Of a stretch of 7,810 nucleotides of DNA, positions 1-6,524 are shown one piece after another (position 1 is the stretch's first letter; each line of letters starts with the position of its first letter). The notes below the pieces were generated by a model. The model saw only the letters and a list, made by a program, of their open reading frames with translations, was not told the origin of the DNA and ran no database searches. The position numbers and the translations under genes are program-made. The stretch comes from JAWVZB01 sp033722375 (GTDB lineage: Bacteria > Actinomycetota > Nitriliruptoria > Nitriliruptorales > Nitriliruptoraceae). Where the stretch lies: positions 1 to 7,810 of the forward strand of contig JAWVZB010000130.1 of NCBI GenBank assembly GCA_033722375.1, read 5' to 3'.

Positions 1-298
1 CGAGCCACGCGGCTCCGGTTCCGAGCACCGCCGTCGAGCCGGAGACCGTGACGGCGAGCAGGAGGGTGTTGAAGGTGGGCCGCAGCAGGTCGGTCTCCGC
101 GACGGTGGTGAGGTAGGTGCCGTCGAGGAGGTTCCGCAGCACCAGGAACCCGACCGGTGTGGCGAAGGCGACACCGATGACCGTCCCGGCGACCACGAGC
201 CAGGGCGGTGGGGACCGACGCCGGGCGGCCTCCGCTGGCGCCCCGCGGACCGGTTCCTCGGGGCGCGGTTCGGTGGCGGTGTCAGCGGTCGAGGTCAC
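1..298 (-). CDS. FbpB-type ferric iron ABC transporter permease (N-terminal part, cut by window edge)
   Basis: This is the inner-membrane permease of a ferric-iron importer; only the first ~99 residues lie in the window. The start is GTG at 298-296. An in-frame TGA lies four codons upstream with no other start between, so GTG is the most upstream start possible. The protein opens with a ~35-residue cytosolic tail rich in Pro, Glu and Ala, followed by a first membrane segment (PWLVVAGTVIGVAFATPVGF) and a linker. A second hydrophobic stretch begins TFNTLLLAVTVSGSTAVLG, the region that opens the permease domain in FbpB/ThiP-type proteins. It overlaps the 3' end of the iron-binding-protein gene by 17 nt, so translation is probably coupled, with no strong Shine-Dalgarno of its own. 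Permease family is well supported; iron specificity is inferred from the FbpA neighbour. Confidence 0.8.
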   Translation of the reverse strand, partial: MTSTADTATEPRPEEPVRGAPAEAARRRSPPPWLVVAGTVIGVAFATPVGFLVLRNLLDGTYLTTVAETDLLRPTFNTLLLAVTVSGSTAVLGTGAAWL

Positions 299-1286
299 TC
301 TCGGCGATCAGTTCGGTGGTGCGTCGCAGGGTCTCCCCGAGATCGTCGAAGGACACATCGGGGAGCTGGCTCGTGTCGATGGCCGGCAGCTCGTCGGAAG
401 GATCGATACCCGCCGCCACCGGGTACTCGAACGTCTGCTGTCGGAAGTACTGCTGGGCCTGCTCGCTCAACAGGAACGCGATGAACTCCTCCGCCGCCTC
501 GGGCTTGTCGGTCCCCGCGACGATCGAGGCGCTCGACGTGATGACGAGGTTGCCGAGGTCGGTGCCGTCGAAGCGGTGGTTCCTGCTCGGGAGGTCGGGA
601 TCCTCGGCCAGGAACCGGTGGTTGTAGTAGTGGTTGACGAGCCCCATCTCGATCTCGCCCCTCGAGACGGCGTCGACGATGGCGTTGTTGTTGGCGTAGG
701 TTCGCGCGCCGTTCGCGGCCAGCGCGTCGAGCCACTCGAGCGTCCGCTCCTCGCCCTCGCTCAGGATCATGGCGCTGACGAAGTCCTGGAACGACCCGTT
801 CTGCGGCGCGACGCCCACCATCCCCTCGTAGCGGGGATCGGTGACGTCGAACACCGAGCTCGGAAGGTCGGACTCGTCGATCAGGTCGCGGTTGTAGACG
901 AGTACCCGCTGCCGGCCGGTCACCCCGACCCAACGCCCAGCCTCCGAGCGGAACGCCGCAGGGACGGCCTCGAGCAGGTCCGTCGGCAACTCCGCGAGCA
1001 GCCCTTCGTCCCCCAGGAACGCGACCGCGCCGGGGTTCTGCGCGTAGAAGACGTCTGCGGGTGTGGCGTCGCCCTCTTCGGAGATGAGCAGTGCCAGCTC
1101 CGCCGAGTCGCCGTACTTGACGTCGATGTCGGTGCCCGTCTCCTCGGCGAACTGGTCGAGTAGCGGGCCGACGAGGTTGCCGGTCCGGCCGGAGTAGATG
1201 GTGAGCGCATCGCGTGAGCTGCCGCAGGCTCCGGCGAGGAGGCCGGCGACGAGGGCGAACGAGACGAGTGCCAGCGCGCGCCTCAT
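282..1286 (-). CDS. FbpA-type ferric iron-binding lipoprotein
   Basis: This is the extracytoplasmic solute-binding protein of a ferric-iron ABC importer (334 aa, usual length for the family). The N-terminus MRRALALVSFALVAGLLAGAC is a lipoprotein signal peptide with Cys21 as the likely lipidated residue. The mature protein starts with LTIYSGR (28-34), typical of the FbpA/AfuA family. The adjacent tyrosines Y220-Y221 in VNHYYNHRF (217-225) match the paired Tyr ligands that coordinate Fe3+ in this family. The ATG at 1286 is chosen because GGAGG (1294-1298, leftward) sits 7 nt upstream and the signal peptide starts there; longer in-frame extensions have no such features. The ATG overlaps the epimerase stop as ATGA, and the 3' end overlaps the permease gene. 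Expression likely depends on the operator at 2240-2258. Binding of another metal or an anion cannot be excluded, but the YY motif favours iron. Confidence 0.9.
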   Translation of the reverse strand: MRRALALVSFALVAGLLAGACGSSRDALTIYSGRTGNLVGPLLDQFAEETGTDIDVKYGDSAELALLISEEGDATPADVFYAQNPGAVAFLGDEGLLAELPTDLLEAVPAAFRSEAGRWVGVTGRQRVLVYNRDLIDESDLPSSVFDVTDPRYEGMVGVAPQNGSFQDFVSAMILSEGEERTLEWLDALAANGARTYANNNAIVDAVSRGEIEMGLVNHYYNHRFLAEDPDLPSRNHRFDGTDLGNLVITSSASIVAGTDKPEAAEEFIAFLLSEQAQQYFRQQTFEYPVAAGIDPSDELPAIDTSQLPDVSFDDLGETLRRTTELIAESDLDR

Positions 1287-2179
1287 GCCACCACCTCCAG
1301 GTCGCGGATGTCGGCTTGTCGTGCGACGAGCGAGGTGATGTCGGAGCTCGGTGCGAGGTCCAGGAGCTCTCGGCATCGGGTGGTGTCGGCGAGCGTGGCG
1401 GTGACCTCGGCGGGGTGGGCCGGCGCGGGCTGGACTGCGACCTCGGTTCCGAGGACCGCACCGACCACCTGGATCAGGTCGTCGAGCCGGTAGCTCGTTC
1501 CAGAGCCGAGGTTGATGGTGGTCTGGACGTCGCGCTCGAGCATGCGGACCAACCCCTCGGCCACGTCACGCACGTCAGTGATGTCCCGTCGGGTGTCGGA
1601 GCTCCCGTACAGCGTGAGCGGGAGGCCTCGACGCGCCGCCTCGATCCAGCGGGCGAACGCCATGTCGGGGCGCTGGCCCTCTCCCGCCACGGTGAAGGGA
1701 CGCGCGACCGAGACGCGGCCGCCCTGTTCGGCACGGCGGGCACACAGGCCCTCGAGTGCGACCTTCGATCGTGCGTAGCTGCCTCGGGGCGCCAGCGGGT
1801 CGTCCTCGTGGCTGGGACGTCCGGGGGCGCCGCCGTAGACCGACGAGGAGGACGCGACCACCACCGGGGCGTGGTGAGGCGTGGCCGCGAGCACCACCCG
1901 CCCGGCGGCGATGTTGTCGCGCCGCCGAGCTCGCGCCGCGTCCGGACCGTCGTCGCGGACGCCGGGTCTCCCCGCGAGATGGATCACGCCGTCGGTGGAC
2001 GCCAGTGCGCTCAGGGTGGCGGGGGAGGGGGTGGCGAGGTCGTCCACGATGCAGCGCTCACCGTGGAGCGGGGTCCAGATGCGGCGGTCGATGCCGATGA
2101 CGTTGGCGCCGCGAGCGACCAGCGTGGCTGCGACGTGGCGGCCGATGAAGCCGGCGGCGCCGGTGAGGACGACGTTCAT
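1283..2179 (-). CDS. NAD-dependent epimerase/dehydratase (extended SDR, nucleotide-sugar type)
   Basis: This cytoplasmic extended short-chain dehydrogenase has 298 aa, the usual length. The NAD-binding glycine motif TGAAGFIG is at residues 6-13 and an acidic residue, D31, ends the second strand, which favours NAD. The SSSSVYGG segment (110-117) supplies the catalytic Ser region, and SYARSK places the catalytic Tyr and Lys at Y135 and K139. RRDITDVRDVAEG (197-209) is the typical C-terminal half of NDP-sugar epimerases/dehydratases, so the substrate is probably a nucleotide-linked sugar; which one cannot be read. The start is ATG 2179, preceded by GAGGTG a few bases upstream. It is the first gene of the operon and overlaps fbpA by ATGA. 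An enzyme of this kind leading an iron-import operon is unusual. A DtxR/IdeR box lies about 60 bp upstream. Confidence 0.87.
   Translation of the reverse strand: MNVVLTGAAGFIGRHVAATLVARGANVIGIDRRIWTPLHGERCIVDDLATPSPATLSALASTDGVIHLAGRPGVRDDGPDAARARRRDNIAAGRVVLAATPHHAPVVVASSSSVYGGAPGRPSHEDDPLAPRGSYARSKVALEGLCARRAEQGGRVSVARPFTVAGEGQRPDMAFARWIEAARRGLPLTLYGSSDTRRDITDVRDVAEGLVRMLERDVQTTINLGSGTSYRLDDLIQVVGAVLGTEVAVQPAPAHPAEVTATLADTTRCRELLDLAPSSDITSLVARQADIRDLEVVA
1294..1298 (-). promoter_or_regulatory. Shine-Dalgarno of the iron-binding lipoprotein gene
   Basis: GGAGG on the minus strand, 7 nt before the ATG at 1286. It lies inside the last codons of the epimerase gene and decides the start of the iron-binding protein. 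Confidence 0.75.
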
Positions 2180-2239
2180 GAGCACCTCAGGAACAGGTGG
2201 GGGGTCGGGGCGGGGTTGGCTCTCGGCGAGCCGAAGAAG

Positions 2240-2258
2240 TAAGGTGAGCCTAACCGAA
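2240..2258. promoter_or_regulatory. DtxR/IdeR-type iron box in the divergent epimerase / flippase-GT2 region
   Basis: TAAGGTGAGCCTAACCGAA matches the 19-bp DtxR/IdeR consensus TTAGGTTAGSCTAACCTAA at 16 of 19 positions, with mismatches at positions 2, 7 and 17. It lies 60 bp upstream of the epimerase start and 86 bp upstream of the flippase-GT2 start. An iron-loaded repressor bound here could control both directions. The minus-strand TAGGCT inside it could serve as a -10 box for the epimerase-fbpA-fbpB operon, in which case repressor binding would block the polymerase directly. A flanking inverted repeat, GTAAG (2239-2243) and CTTAC (2259-2263), extends the dyad, though its centre is 2 bp off that of the box. 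Confidence 0.8.
2247..2252 (-). promoter_or_regulatory. Possible -10 box of the epimerase-fbpA-fbpB operon
   Basis: TAGGCT on the minus strand fits the actinobacterial TANNNT pattern and lies wholly inside the iron box. It would give a leader of about 60 nt. No convincing -35 hexamer is visible at the expected distance, so this is tentative. Confidence 0.35.
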
Positions 2259-2330
2259 CTTACCACCGCGGTGCGAACCGAGCAGAGGCCGGCGCACCGC
2301 CTCGCATCGCCCTCTCACCGCGAACCGTCC

Positions 2331-2336
2331 GAGGAG
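2331..2336 (+). promoter_or_regulatory. Shine-Dalgarno of the flippase-GT2 fusion gene
   Basis: GAGGAG sits 8 nt before the GTG at 2345 and supports that start codon. Confidence 0.65.
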
Positions 2337-2344
2337 CTCCTGCC

Positions 2345-3961
2345 GTGCTGCCGACCGTCCGTCGCCGGGTCGCCTGGCTGATCGGTCTGATCGTCACCGC
2401 CGCTGCGGTCGCGATCATCGTGCCGAGTGTCGACGCTGAGGCGCTGCGCCGTGCGGCGACCACCGCCTTCGCTCATCCGCTGACCCTGGTCGCGGTCCTG
2501 GCCGTGTACGGAGGGGCGTTCCTGCTCCGTGCGTGGGCCTGGCGTCGCCTCCTTCCGGGCACCTCTCTGGGTCACGCAGCCGCAGCCATCCATGTGTCGC
2601 TCGCCGGCAACCACCTGCTGCCGCTGCGGCTCGGGGAGGTGCTCCGCGTGACGAGCCTCGTCCGCCGGACCGATACGCCGGTCACCGCGGCCACGGCCAC
2701 GACGGTCACGCTCCGGGCTGCCGACATCGGTGCGCTCGGTGTCATCGCGCTCCTCACCGGACCGGCGCTGGCCTGGCAGGTGGCCGGACCGTGGGGCGCA
2801 GGAGCGGCCGTCGTCGGCCTGCTCGTCGCCGCCGCCGGAGCGGTGTGGCTGTGGCGGTCCGATCGGCACGGTGAATGGCAGCGGGCGCCCGGGCCAGCGG
2901 TGCTGAGCGCGACCCTGGTCGCCTGGCTCCTCGAGGCGGTCGTCATCTATCAGGCAGCGGCCTGGGCCGGTCTGGAGCTCGGCGCCCGTGAGGCCGTTCT
3001 CGTCACCGCGGTGACCGTCGCCGCCCAGGTGGCGGCCCTCGCCCCCGGCGGGTTCGGGACCTACGAGGCCGCCGGCACCGCCAGCCTCGTCGCGTTGGGT
3101 GCCGACCCCGGCACCGCACTGGCGGTGGCACTCACGGCCCACGCAGTCAAGACCGCCTACGCGCTGGCCGGCGGCGCGATCGCCGCCCTGGTCCCGTCAC
3201 CCACGCTGTTCGGGCGCCTGCGGCTGCCCGCCCGACGCACGGCTGCCGCGACCGAGCAGGCGCCCGACGGGCCCGTGGTGCTCTTCCTCCCGGCGCACAA
3301 CGAGGAGACGACCGTCGCCTCGGTGGTCGCCCGCGCCCCCCGCACCGTCCAGGGCCGTCCCGTGGAGGTGATCGTCGTGGACGACGGCTCGACGGACGCC
3401 ACGGCAGGACGTGCCGCCGAAGCCGGTGCCACGGTGGAGCGGTTCGACCGCAACCGCGGACTCGGGGCGGCCGTGCGTCGTGGCTTCGAGCTGGGGGTGG
3501 ACCGGTGTGCCGCGGCGGTCGCGTTCTGCGATGCGGACGGCGAGTACGCGCCCGAGGAACTCGACCGCATGGTCGCCCCGATCCTCGACGGGACGGCCGA
3601 CTACGTCGTCGGGTCGCGCTTCGAGGGCGACATCGAGCGGATGCTGCCGCATCGACGGTTCGGAAACCTCACCCTGACCTGGCTGTTGCGGTTCGTCGCC
3701 CGCGCCCCGATCAGCGACGGCCAGTCCGGCTACCGGGCGCTGTCGGCGGCAGCCGCCGCCGACGCCGAGGTGATCCACGACTTCAACTACGCCCAGGTGC
3801 TGACGCTCGATCTGCTCGCGAAGGGCTATCGCTACCGCGAGGTGCCGATCAGCTACCGCTTCCGCGAGCACGGTCGCTCCTTCGTGCGGCTCGGGCGCTA
3901 CCTCCGGGCCGTGGTGCCGGCGGTGTGGCGCGAGCTGCAGGAGGAGCCCGCCACGGGCTGA
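2345..3961 (+). CDS. UPF0104/LPG-synthase-type membrane flippase fused to a DPM1-like GT2 glycosyltransferase
   Basis: This is a 538-aa two-domain protein. Residues 1 to about 290 are a multi-span membrane domain of the UPF0104 / lysylphosphatidylglycerol-synthase transmembrane family. It shows hydrophobic segments at ~9-27, 47-65, 128-146 and 150-170, plus the conserved LPLRLGEVLR (92-101) and PGGFGTYEA (234-242) motifs. After a short basic linker, residues ~308-530 form a family 2 glycosyltransferase: PAHNE (316-320), VDDGSTDAT (345-353), metal-binding FCDADGEY (394-401), GSRF (423-426) and DGQSGYRA (458-465). These resemble polyprenyl-phosphate mannose/glucose synthases without C-terminal membrane helices. 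The likely role is making a lipid-phosphate sugar at the membrane and perhaps moving a lipid-linked product across it. The sugar and acceptor are unknown, and the flipping role is inferred from the fold family. GTG 2345 has GAGGAG 8 nt upstream. The gene is divergent from the iron operon and shares its operator region. Confidence 0.87.
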   Translation: MLPTVRRRVAWLIGLIVTAAAVAIIVPSVDAEALRRAATTAFAHPLTLVAVLAVYGGAFLLRAWAWRRLLPGTSLGHAAAAIHVSLAGNHLLPLRLGEVLRVTSLVRRTDTPVTAATATTVTLRAADIGALGVIALLTGPALAWQVAGPWGAGAAVVGLLVAAAGAVWLWRSDRHGEWQRAPGPAVLSATLVAWLLEAVVIYQAAAWAGLELGAREAVLVTAVTVAAQVAALAPGGFGTYEAAGTASLVALGADPGTALAVALTAHAVKTAYALAGGAIAALVPSPTLFGRLRLPARRTAAATEQAPDGPVVLFLPAHNEETTVASVVARAPRTVQGRPVEVIVVDDGSTDATAGRAAEAGATVERFDRNRGLGAAVRRGFELGVDRCAAAVAFCDADGEYAPEELDRMVAPILDGTADYVVGSRFEGDIERMLPHRRFGNLTLTWLLRFVARAPISDGQSGYRALSAAAAADAEVIHDFNYAQVLTLDLLAKGYRYREVPISYRFREHGRSFVRLGRYLRAVVPAVWRELQEEPATG

Positions 3962-3978
3962 GGCTCTTCGCGAGCCTC
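3960..3978. terminator. Hairpin between convergent genes (possible bidirectional terminator)
   Basis: GAGGCTC (3960-3966) and GAGCCTC (3972-3978) form a perfect 7-bp stem with a 5-nt TTCGC loop. It fills the 20-bp gap between the convergent flippase-GT2 and FAD oxidoreductase stop codons. There is no T-tract on either side, so intrinsic termination may be weak. Confidence 0.5.
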
Positions 3979-3981
3979 GGA

Positions 3982-5364
3982 TCAGTCCTCGACCGTGTGG
4001 GAGCGGAACGACTCGCGTGCTCGTGCCCAGGCGGTGCGGTCGAAGCCGCCCTCCGCCGACAGGGCGTCGACCGCCGCGTAGGCCATGGCCAGAGCGTGGT
4101 GGGAGTTGTCGTGCACGAACAGCCCCTGACGACCGAACGTGAGCAGCCGGTCGATCCCGCCGGCCCATGCTTCGAGTGCGTCGACGTGGGTGGCGTAGCC
4201 GCGGTCGTAGACCGGATAGGCAGACGGGAGACGCCGGACCTCGACCCGTGCGACGTGGGGATCGGGCAACTCGGCGCGACGGAGCGCGGACACGACGACC
4301 GCGCCGAGCTCGTCGGGCGTCGCCGCCCAGTGGTCGTCCCCGACCTGGCAGGGGAGCTCGGCGCACAGGACGGTCAGCGAGGCCGGATCCTCGTCGCTGT
4401 CGCGGTAGTTCTTCGGTTCCGAGATCCGAGTCACCGGTGTCCACAACTCGGGGAGGTAGTGGGCGTCGTATCCCGTGTAGCGGGGCTGCGACAGCACGAC
4501 GTAGATGAGCACCATCGCGCGGGTGTCGAGCGCGGTGGCGTGTTCCTGCACGGCGGGTGGGGTGGTGGCCCACAGTCGCGCCAGCAGCGGCAGCGGGATG
4601 GTCGACCACACCCGGCTGGCGGTGATCTCGCCGTCGTCGGTGGTCACGACGATGCCGTCACCTTCGGGTCGAAGCGAGCGCGCGGGCGTGTCGAGCACGA
4701 TGTCCGCCCCGGCATCGGTCGCGGCCCCCGCGAGGGCCTCGGAGATCTGACCGAAGCCGCGACGCGGGTAGAGGAACCGGCTGCGCGCCGCCTGGCTCGC
4801 CCCTACCACGCGGCGCAGGATCGACCGCACGCTGTTCGCCCCGACCCGCACGCGGGCTTGCTCGCCCGCCAGCTCCTCGGGCGGGCGACCCCACAGCTTG
4901 CGGGCGTAGGGTCCGTAGAACCGGTCGAGCATGGTGGGCCCGAGGCCCGCACGGATCTGCTCCGCGAACGTGTCGGCATCGGGTTGCCGGAACGGTGCGG
5001 CCACGGCGTCCCTCGCGAGGGAGGCGACGAAGCCCGGGGGGAGGGAGGCGGCCAGGTTCACGGGGCTCGGCGGGAAGTCCACCCAGGCGTCGGCGAGTCG
5101 GATCCGTCCCCGACGTTCCCGGGACTGGAGGTCGCTGCCGAGCAGTCCGTGCAGGTCCGCGAGGATCCTCGCGTCGATCGCGTGGTGGAGGCGGTGGCTG
5201 CCGTGATCGACGCGCAGCCCTGCGACCTCGAAGCTACCGGCGGCCCCCCCGACCCTCGCTTCCCGCTCGAGCACGGTGACGTCGTGGCCCGCTCGAGCGG
5301 CGCGGAACGCGGCGCCGAGGCCGGCGGGGCCGGCCCCGAGGACCAGCAGAGCGGTGTCGGTCAT
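3982..5364 (-). CDS. FAD-dependent amine-oxidase-fold oxidoreductase (protoporphyrinogen-oxidase/UDP-galactopyranose-mutase-like)
   Basis: This is a 460-aa flavoprotein. The FAD dinucleotide fold is at the N-terminus: GAGPAG (10-15), the acidic residue E33 ending the second strand, and VLEREARVGG (31-40). DHGSHRLHH (53-61) and the C-terminal GRQGLFVHDNSHHAL (411-425) place it in the COG1232-like group that database entries often call protoporphyrinogen oxidase. Members of that group are frequently found beside glycosyltransferases rather than haem genes. The C-terminus does not look like HemY/CgoX, so a haem role is doubtful; a sugar, polyprenyl or other lipid substrate is equally possible. 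ATG 5364 overlaps the ABC ATPase stop as ATGA, indicating translational coupling. Its expression should follow the iron box at 6480-6498. Confidence 0.82.
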   Translation of the reverse strand: MTDTALLVLGAGPAGLGAAFRAARAGHDVTVLEREARVGGAAGSFEVAGLRVDHGSHRLHHAIDARILADLHGLLGSDLQSRERRGRIRLADAWVDFPPSPVNLAASLPPGFVASLARDAVAAPFRQPDADTFAEQIRAGLGPTMLDRFYGPYARKLWGRPPEELAGEQARVRVGANSVRSILRRVVGASQAARSRFLYPRRGFGQISEALAGAATDAGADIVLDTPARSLRPEGDGIVVTTDDGEITASRVWSTIPLPLLARLWATTPPAVQEHATALDTRAMVLIYVVLSQPRYTGYDAHYLPELWTPVTRISEPKNYRDSDEDPASLTVLCAELPCQVGDDHWAATPDELGAVVVSALRRAELPDPHVARVEVRRLPSAYPVYDRGYATHVDALEAWAGGIDRLLTFGRQGLFVHDNSHHALAMAYAAVDALSAEGGFDRTAWARARESFRSHTVED

Positions 5365-6479
5365 GCGCCTGCCGGCGACGGCTCGCTACCGACGCGGCTG
5401 TCGTCGCCGAACACCATCACGCGGCCCTCGACATCGACCCCCACCCGGTCTCCCGGTCCGAGCCGGAGGTCTGCGGACTCGCGTGAACGCAGCCGGGTGC
5501 CGTCGTCGAGCTCGACGTGGACGAGCTGGTCGTGCCCGAAGTACGTGATGGCGGTGACGGTCCCCGGACCGTCGGCGGTCGGGTCCAGCCGGACGGATTC
5601 CGGTCGGAGAACGGTCGCGGTGGCTCCCGGGCTGACCTCGGCGGTCGTCGGGAGCCGTCCGATCGGCGTGTCGACGAAGTAGCGGCCGGCCGCGCTGGCG
5701 GGGATCACGTCCGCGTCGCCGACGAACTCGGCCACGAAGCGGGTCGCGGGCGACGAGTACAGGACGCTCGGGGACGCGATCTGATGCACTCGCCCCGATT
5801 TCATGACCGCCACCTCGTCCGCCAGGGACAGCGCCTCCTCCTGATCGTGGGTGACGAAGACAGCCGTGGCGTCAGCTTCTTCGAGGATCCGGCGGACGTC
5901 CTCCCGGACGCTCGCTCGCAGCGATGCGTCGAGGTTCGAGAACGGCTCGTCCAGCAGCACCAGCCGTGGTCCGGGGGCGAGTGCCCGAGCGAGGGCGACC
6001 CGTTGCTGCTGGCCGCCGGACAGCTCCGAGGGCAGCCGGCCCTCGAGCCCCGTGAGCCCCACGACCTCGAGGACCTCGGCGACCCGCGACCGGCGCGTGT
6101 CCTCGTCGAGCTGGTGGAGGCCGTAGGCGACGTTCTTCGCCACCGTCAGGTGGGGGAAGAGGGCGTAGTCCTGGAAGACCATCCCGACCCGGCGGGCCTC
6201 GGGGGCCACGTCCACCCCGGGGCCTGCCACCTGGCGCCCGTCGATCTCGACCGTGCCCGCATCGGGGTCCTCGAGCCCAGCCACGACCCGCAGCGCCGTC
6301 GTCTTGCCGCAGCCCGACGGGCCGAGGAGCGCGGTCACCGAACCGGCGGCCACCTCCAGGTCCAGTGCTGCGAGCGCGACCGTGTCGCCGAACCGCTTGG
6401 TGAGCCCGCGGCAACGCAGCGCCGGGGCGACGGTGTCCCCCGGGGCGGGGGAGTGGTCGGACGGAGATGACGGCCTCAT
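5361..6479 (-). CDS. FbpC-type ferric iron ABC transporter ATP-binding protein
   Basis: This 372-aa ABC ATPase would power the iron importer whose binding protein and permease are encoded about 4 kb to the left. All motifs are intact: Walker A GPSGCGKT (53-60), Q-loop Q103 in VFQDYALFPH, signature LSGGQ (153-157), Walker B LVLLDEP (173-179) and H-loop H211. Residues ~255-355 form a TOBE-type regulatory domain (LRPESVRL, YFGHDQLVHVEL), as in FbpC/PotA/CysA-type importers. The ATG at 6479 has no Shine-Dalgarno. Instead, minus-strand TAGCCT lies 7 nt before it, so the mRNA is probably leaderless. The reading frame stays open far upstream antisense to the next gene, but no plausible start supports an extension. 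It is the first gene of an operon with the FAD oxidoreductase. Iron specificity is inferred from sequence type, the iron box and nearby fbpAB. Confidence 0.88.
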   Translation of the reverse strand: MRPSSPSDHSPAPGDTVAPALRCRGLTKRFGDTVALAALDLEVAAGSVTALLGPSGCGKTTALRVVAGLEDPDAGTVEIDGRQVAGPGVDVAPEARRVGMVFQDYALFPHLTVAKNVAYGLHQLDEDTRRSRVAEVLEVVGLTGLEGRLPSELSGGQQQRVALARALAPGPRLVLLDEPFSNLDASLRASVREDVRRILEEADATAVFVTHDQEEALSLADEVAVMKSGRVHQIASPSVLYSSPATRFVAEFVGDADVIPASAAGRYFVDTPIGRLPTTAEVSPGATATVLRPESVRLDPTADGPGTVTAITYFGHDQLVHVELDDGTRLRSRESADLRLGPGDRVGVDVEGRVMVFGDDSRVGSEPSPAGA

Positions 6480-6498
6480 GTAGGTTAGGCTACCCTTA
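6480..6498. promoter_or_regulatory. DtxR/IdeR-type iron box abutting the ABC ATPase start codon
   Basis: GTAGGTTAGGCTACCCTTA matches TTAGGTTAGGCTAACCTAA at 16 of 19 positions, with mismatches at 1, 14 and 18. It occupies the bases immediately before the fbpC ATG and lies 26 bp before the GTG of the DtxR-like gene. The whole divergent intergenic region is only 45 bp, so one bound repressor dimer pair could silence both genes. Confidence 0.83.
6487..6492 (-). promoter_or_regulatory. Predicted -10 box for leaderless transcription of the ABC ATPase gene
   Basis: TAGCCT on the minus strand (TANNNT) is followed by exactly 7 nt and then the ATG at 6479. This is the geometry of actinobacterial leaderless promoters. 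It lies inside the iron box, so repressor and polymerase would compete. Confidence 0.5.
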
Positions 6499-6510
6499 GT
6501 GGCGCGACCG

Positions 6511-6515
6511 AAGGA
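6511..6515 (+). promoter_or_regulatory. Shine-Dalgarno of the DtxR-like gene
   Basis: AAGGA lies 9 nt before the GTG at 6525. It supports that start, and so supports the protein truly beginning downstream of where a winged-helix domain would have to be. Confidence 0.5.
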
Positions 6516-6524
6516 TCCATCCAG

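Noticed and set aside
117..1163. Long plus-strand open frame opposite the iron-binding lipoprotein gene
   Set aside because: The translation is a low-complexity Arg/Gly/Val-rich shadow typical of the complement of high-GC coding DNA. The minus strand carries a clear lipoprotein with family motifs.
1214..2242. Plus-strand open frame opposite the epimerase gene
   Set aside because: No recognisable domain; it is antisense to an epimerase with intact NAD and YxxxK motifs.
3982..5364. Annotation of the FAD enzyme as protoporphyrinogen/coproporphyrinogen oxidase of haem synthesis
   Set aside because: The iron context makes this tempting, but the C-terminal GRQGLF..N.HHAL pattern belongs to the glycan-associated group and no haem genes are nearby.
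3505..5682. 725-codon plus-strand open frame across the GT2 end and the FAD oxidoreductase
   Set aside because: It spans the out-of-frame part of one real gene and the complement of another, and has no family motifs. Long open antisense frames are expected at this GC content.
5517..6470. Plus-strand open frame opposite the ABC ATPase
   Set aside because: Shadow of an ATPase with complete Walker, signature and H-loop motifs.
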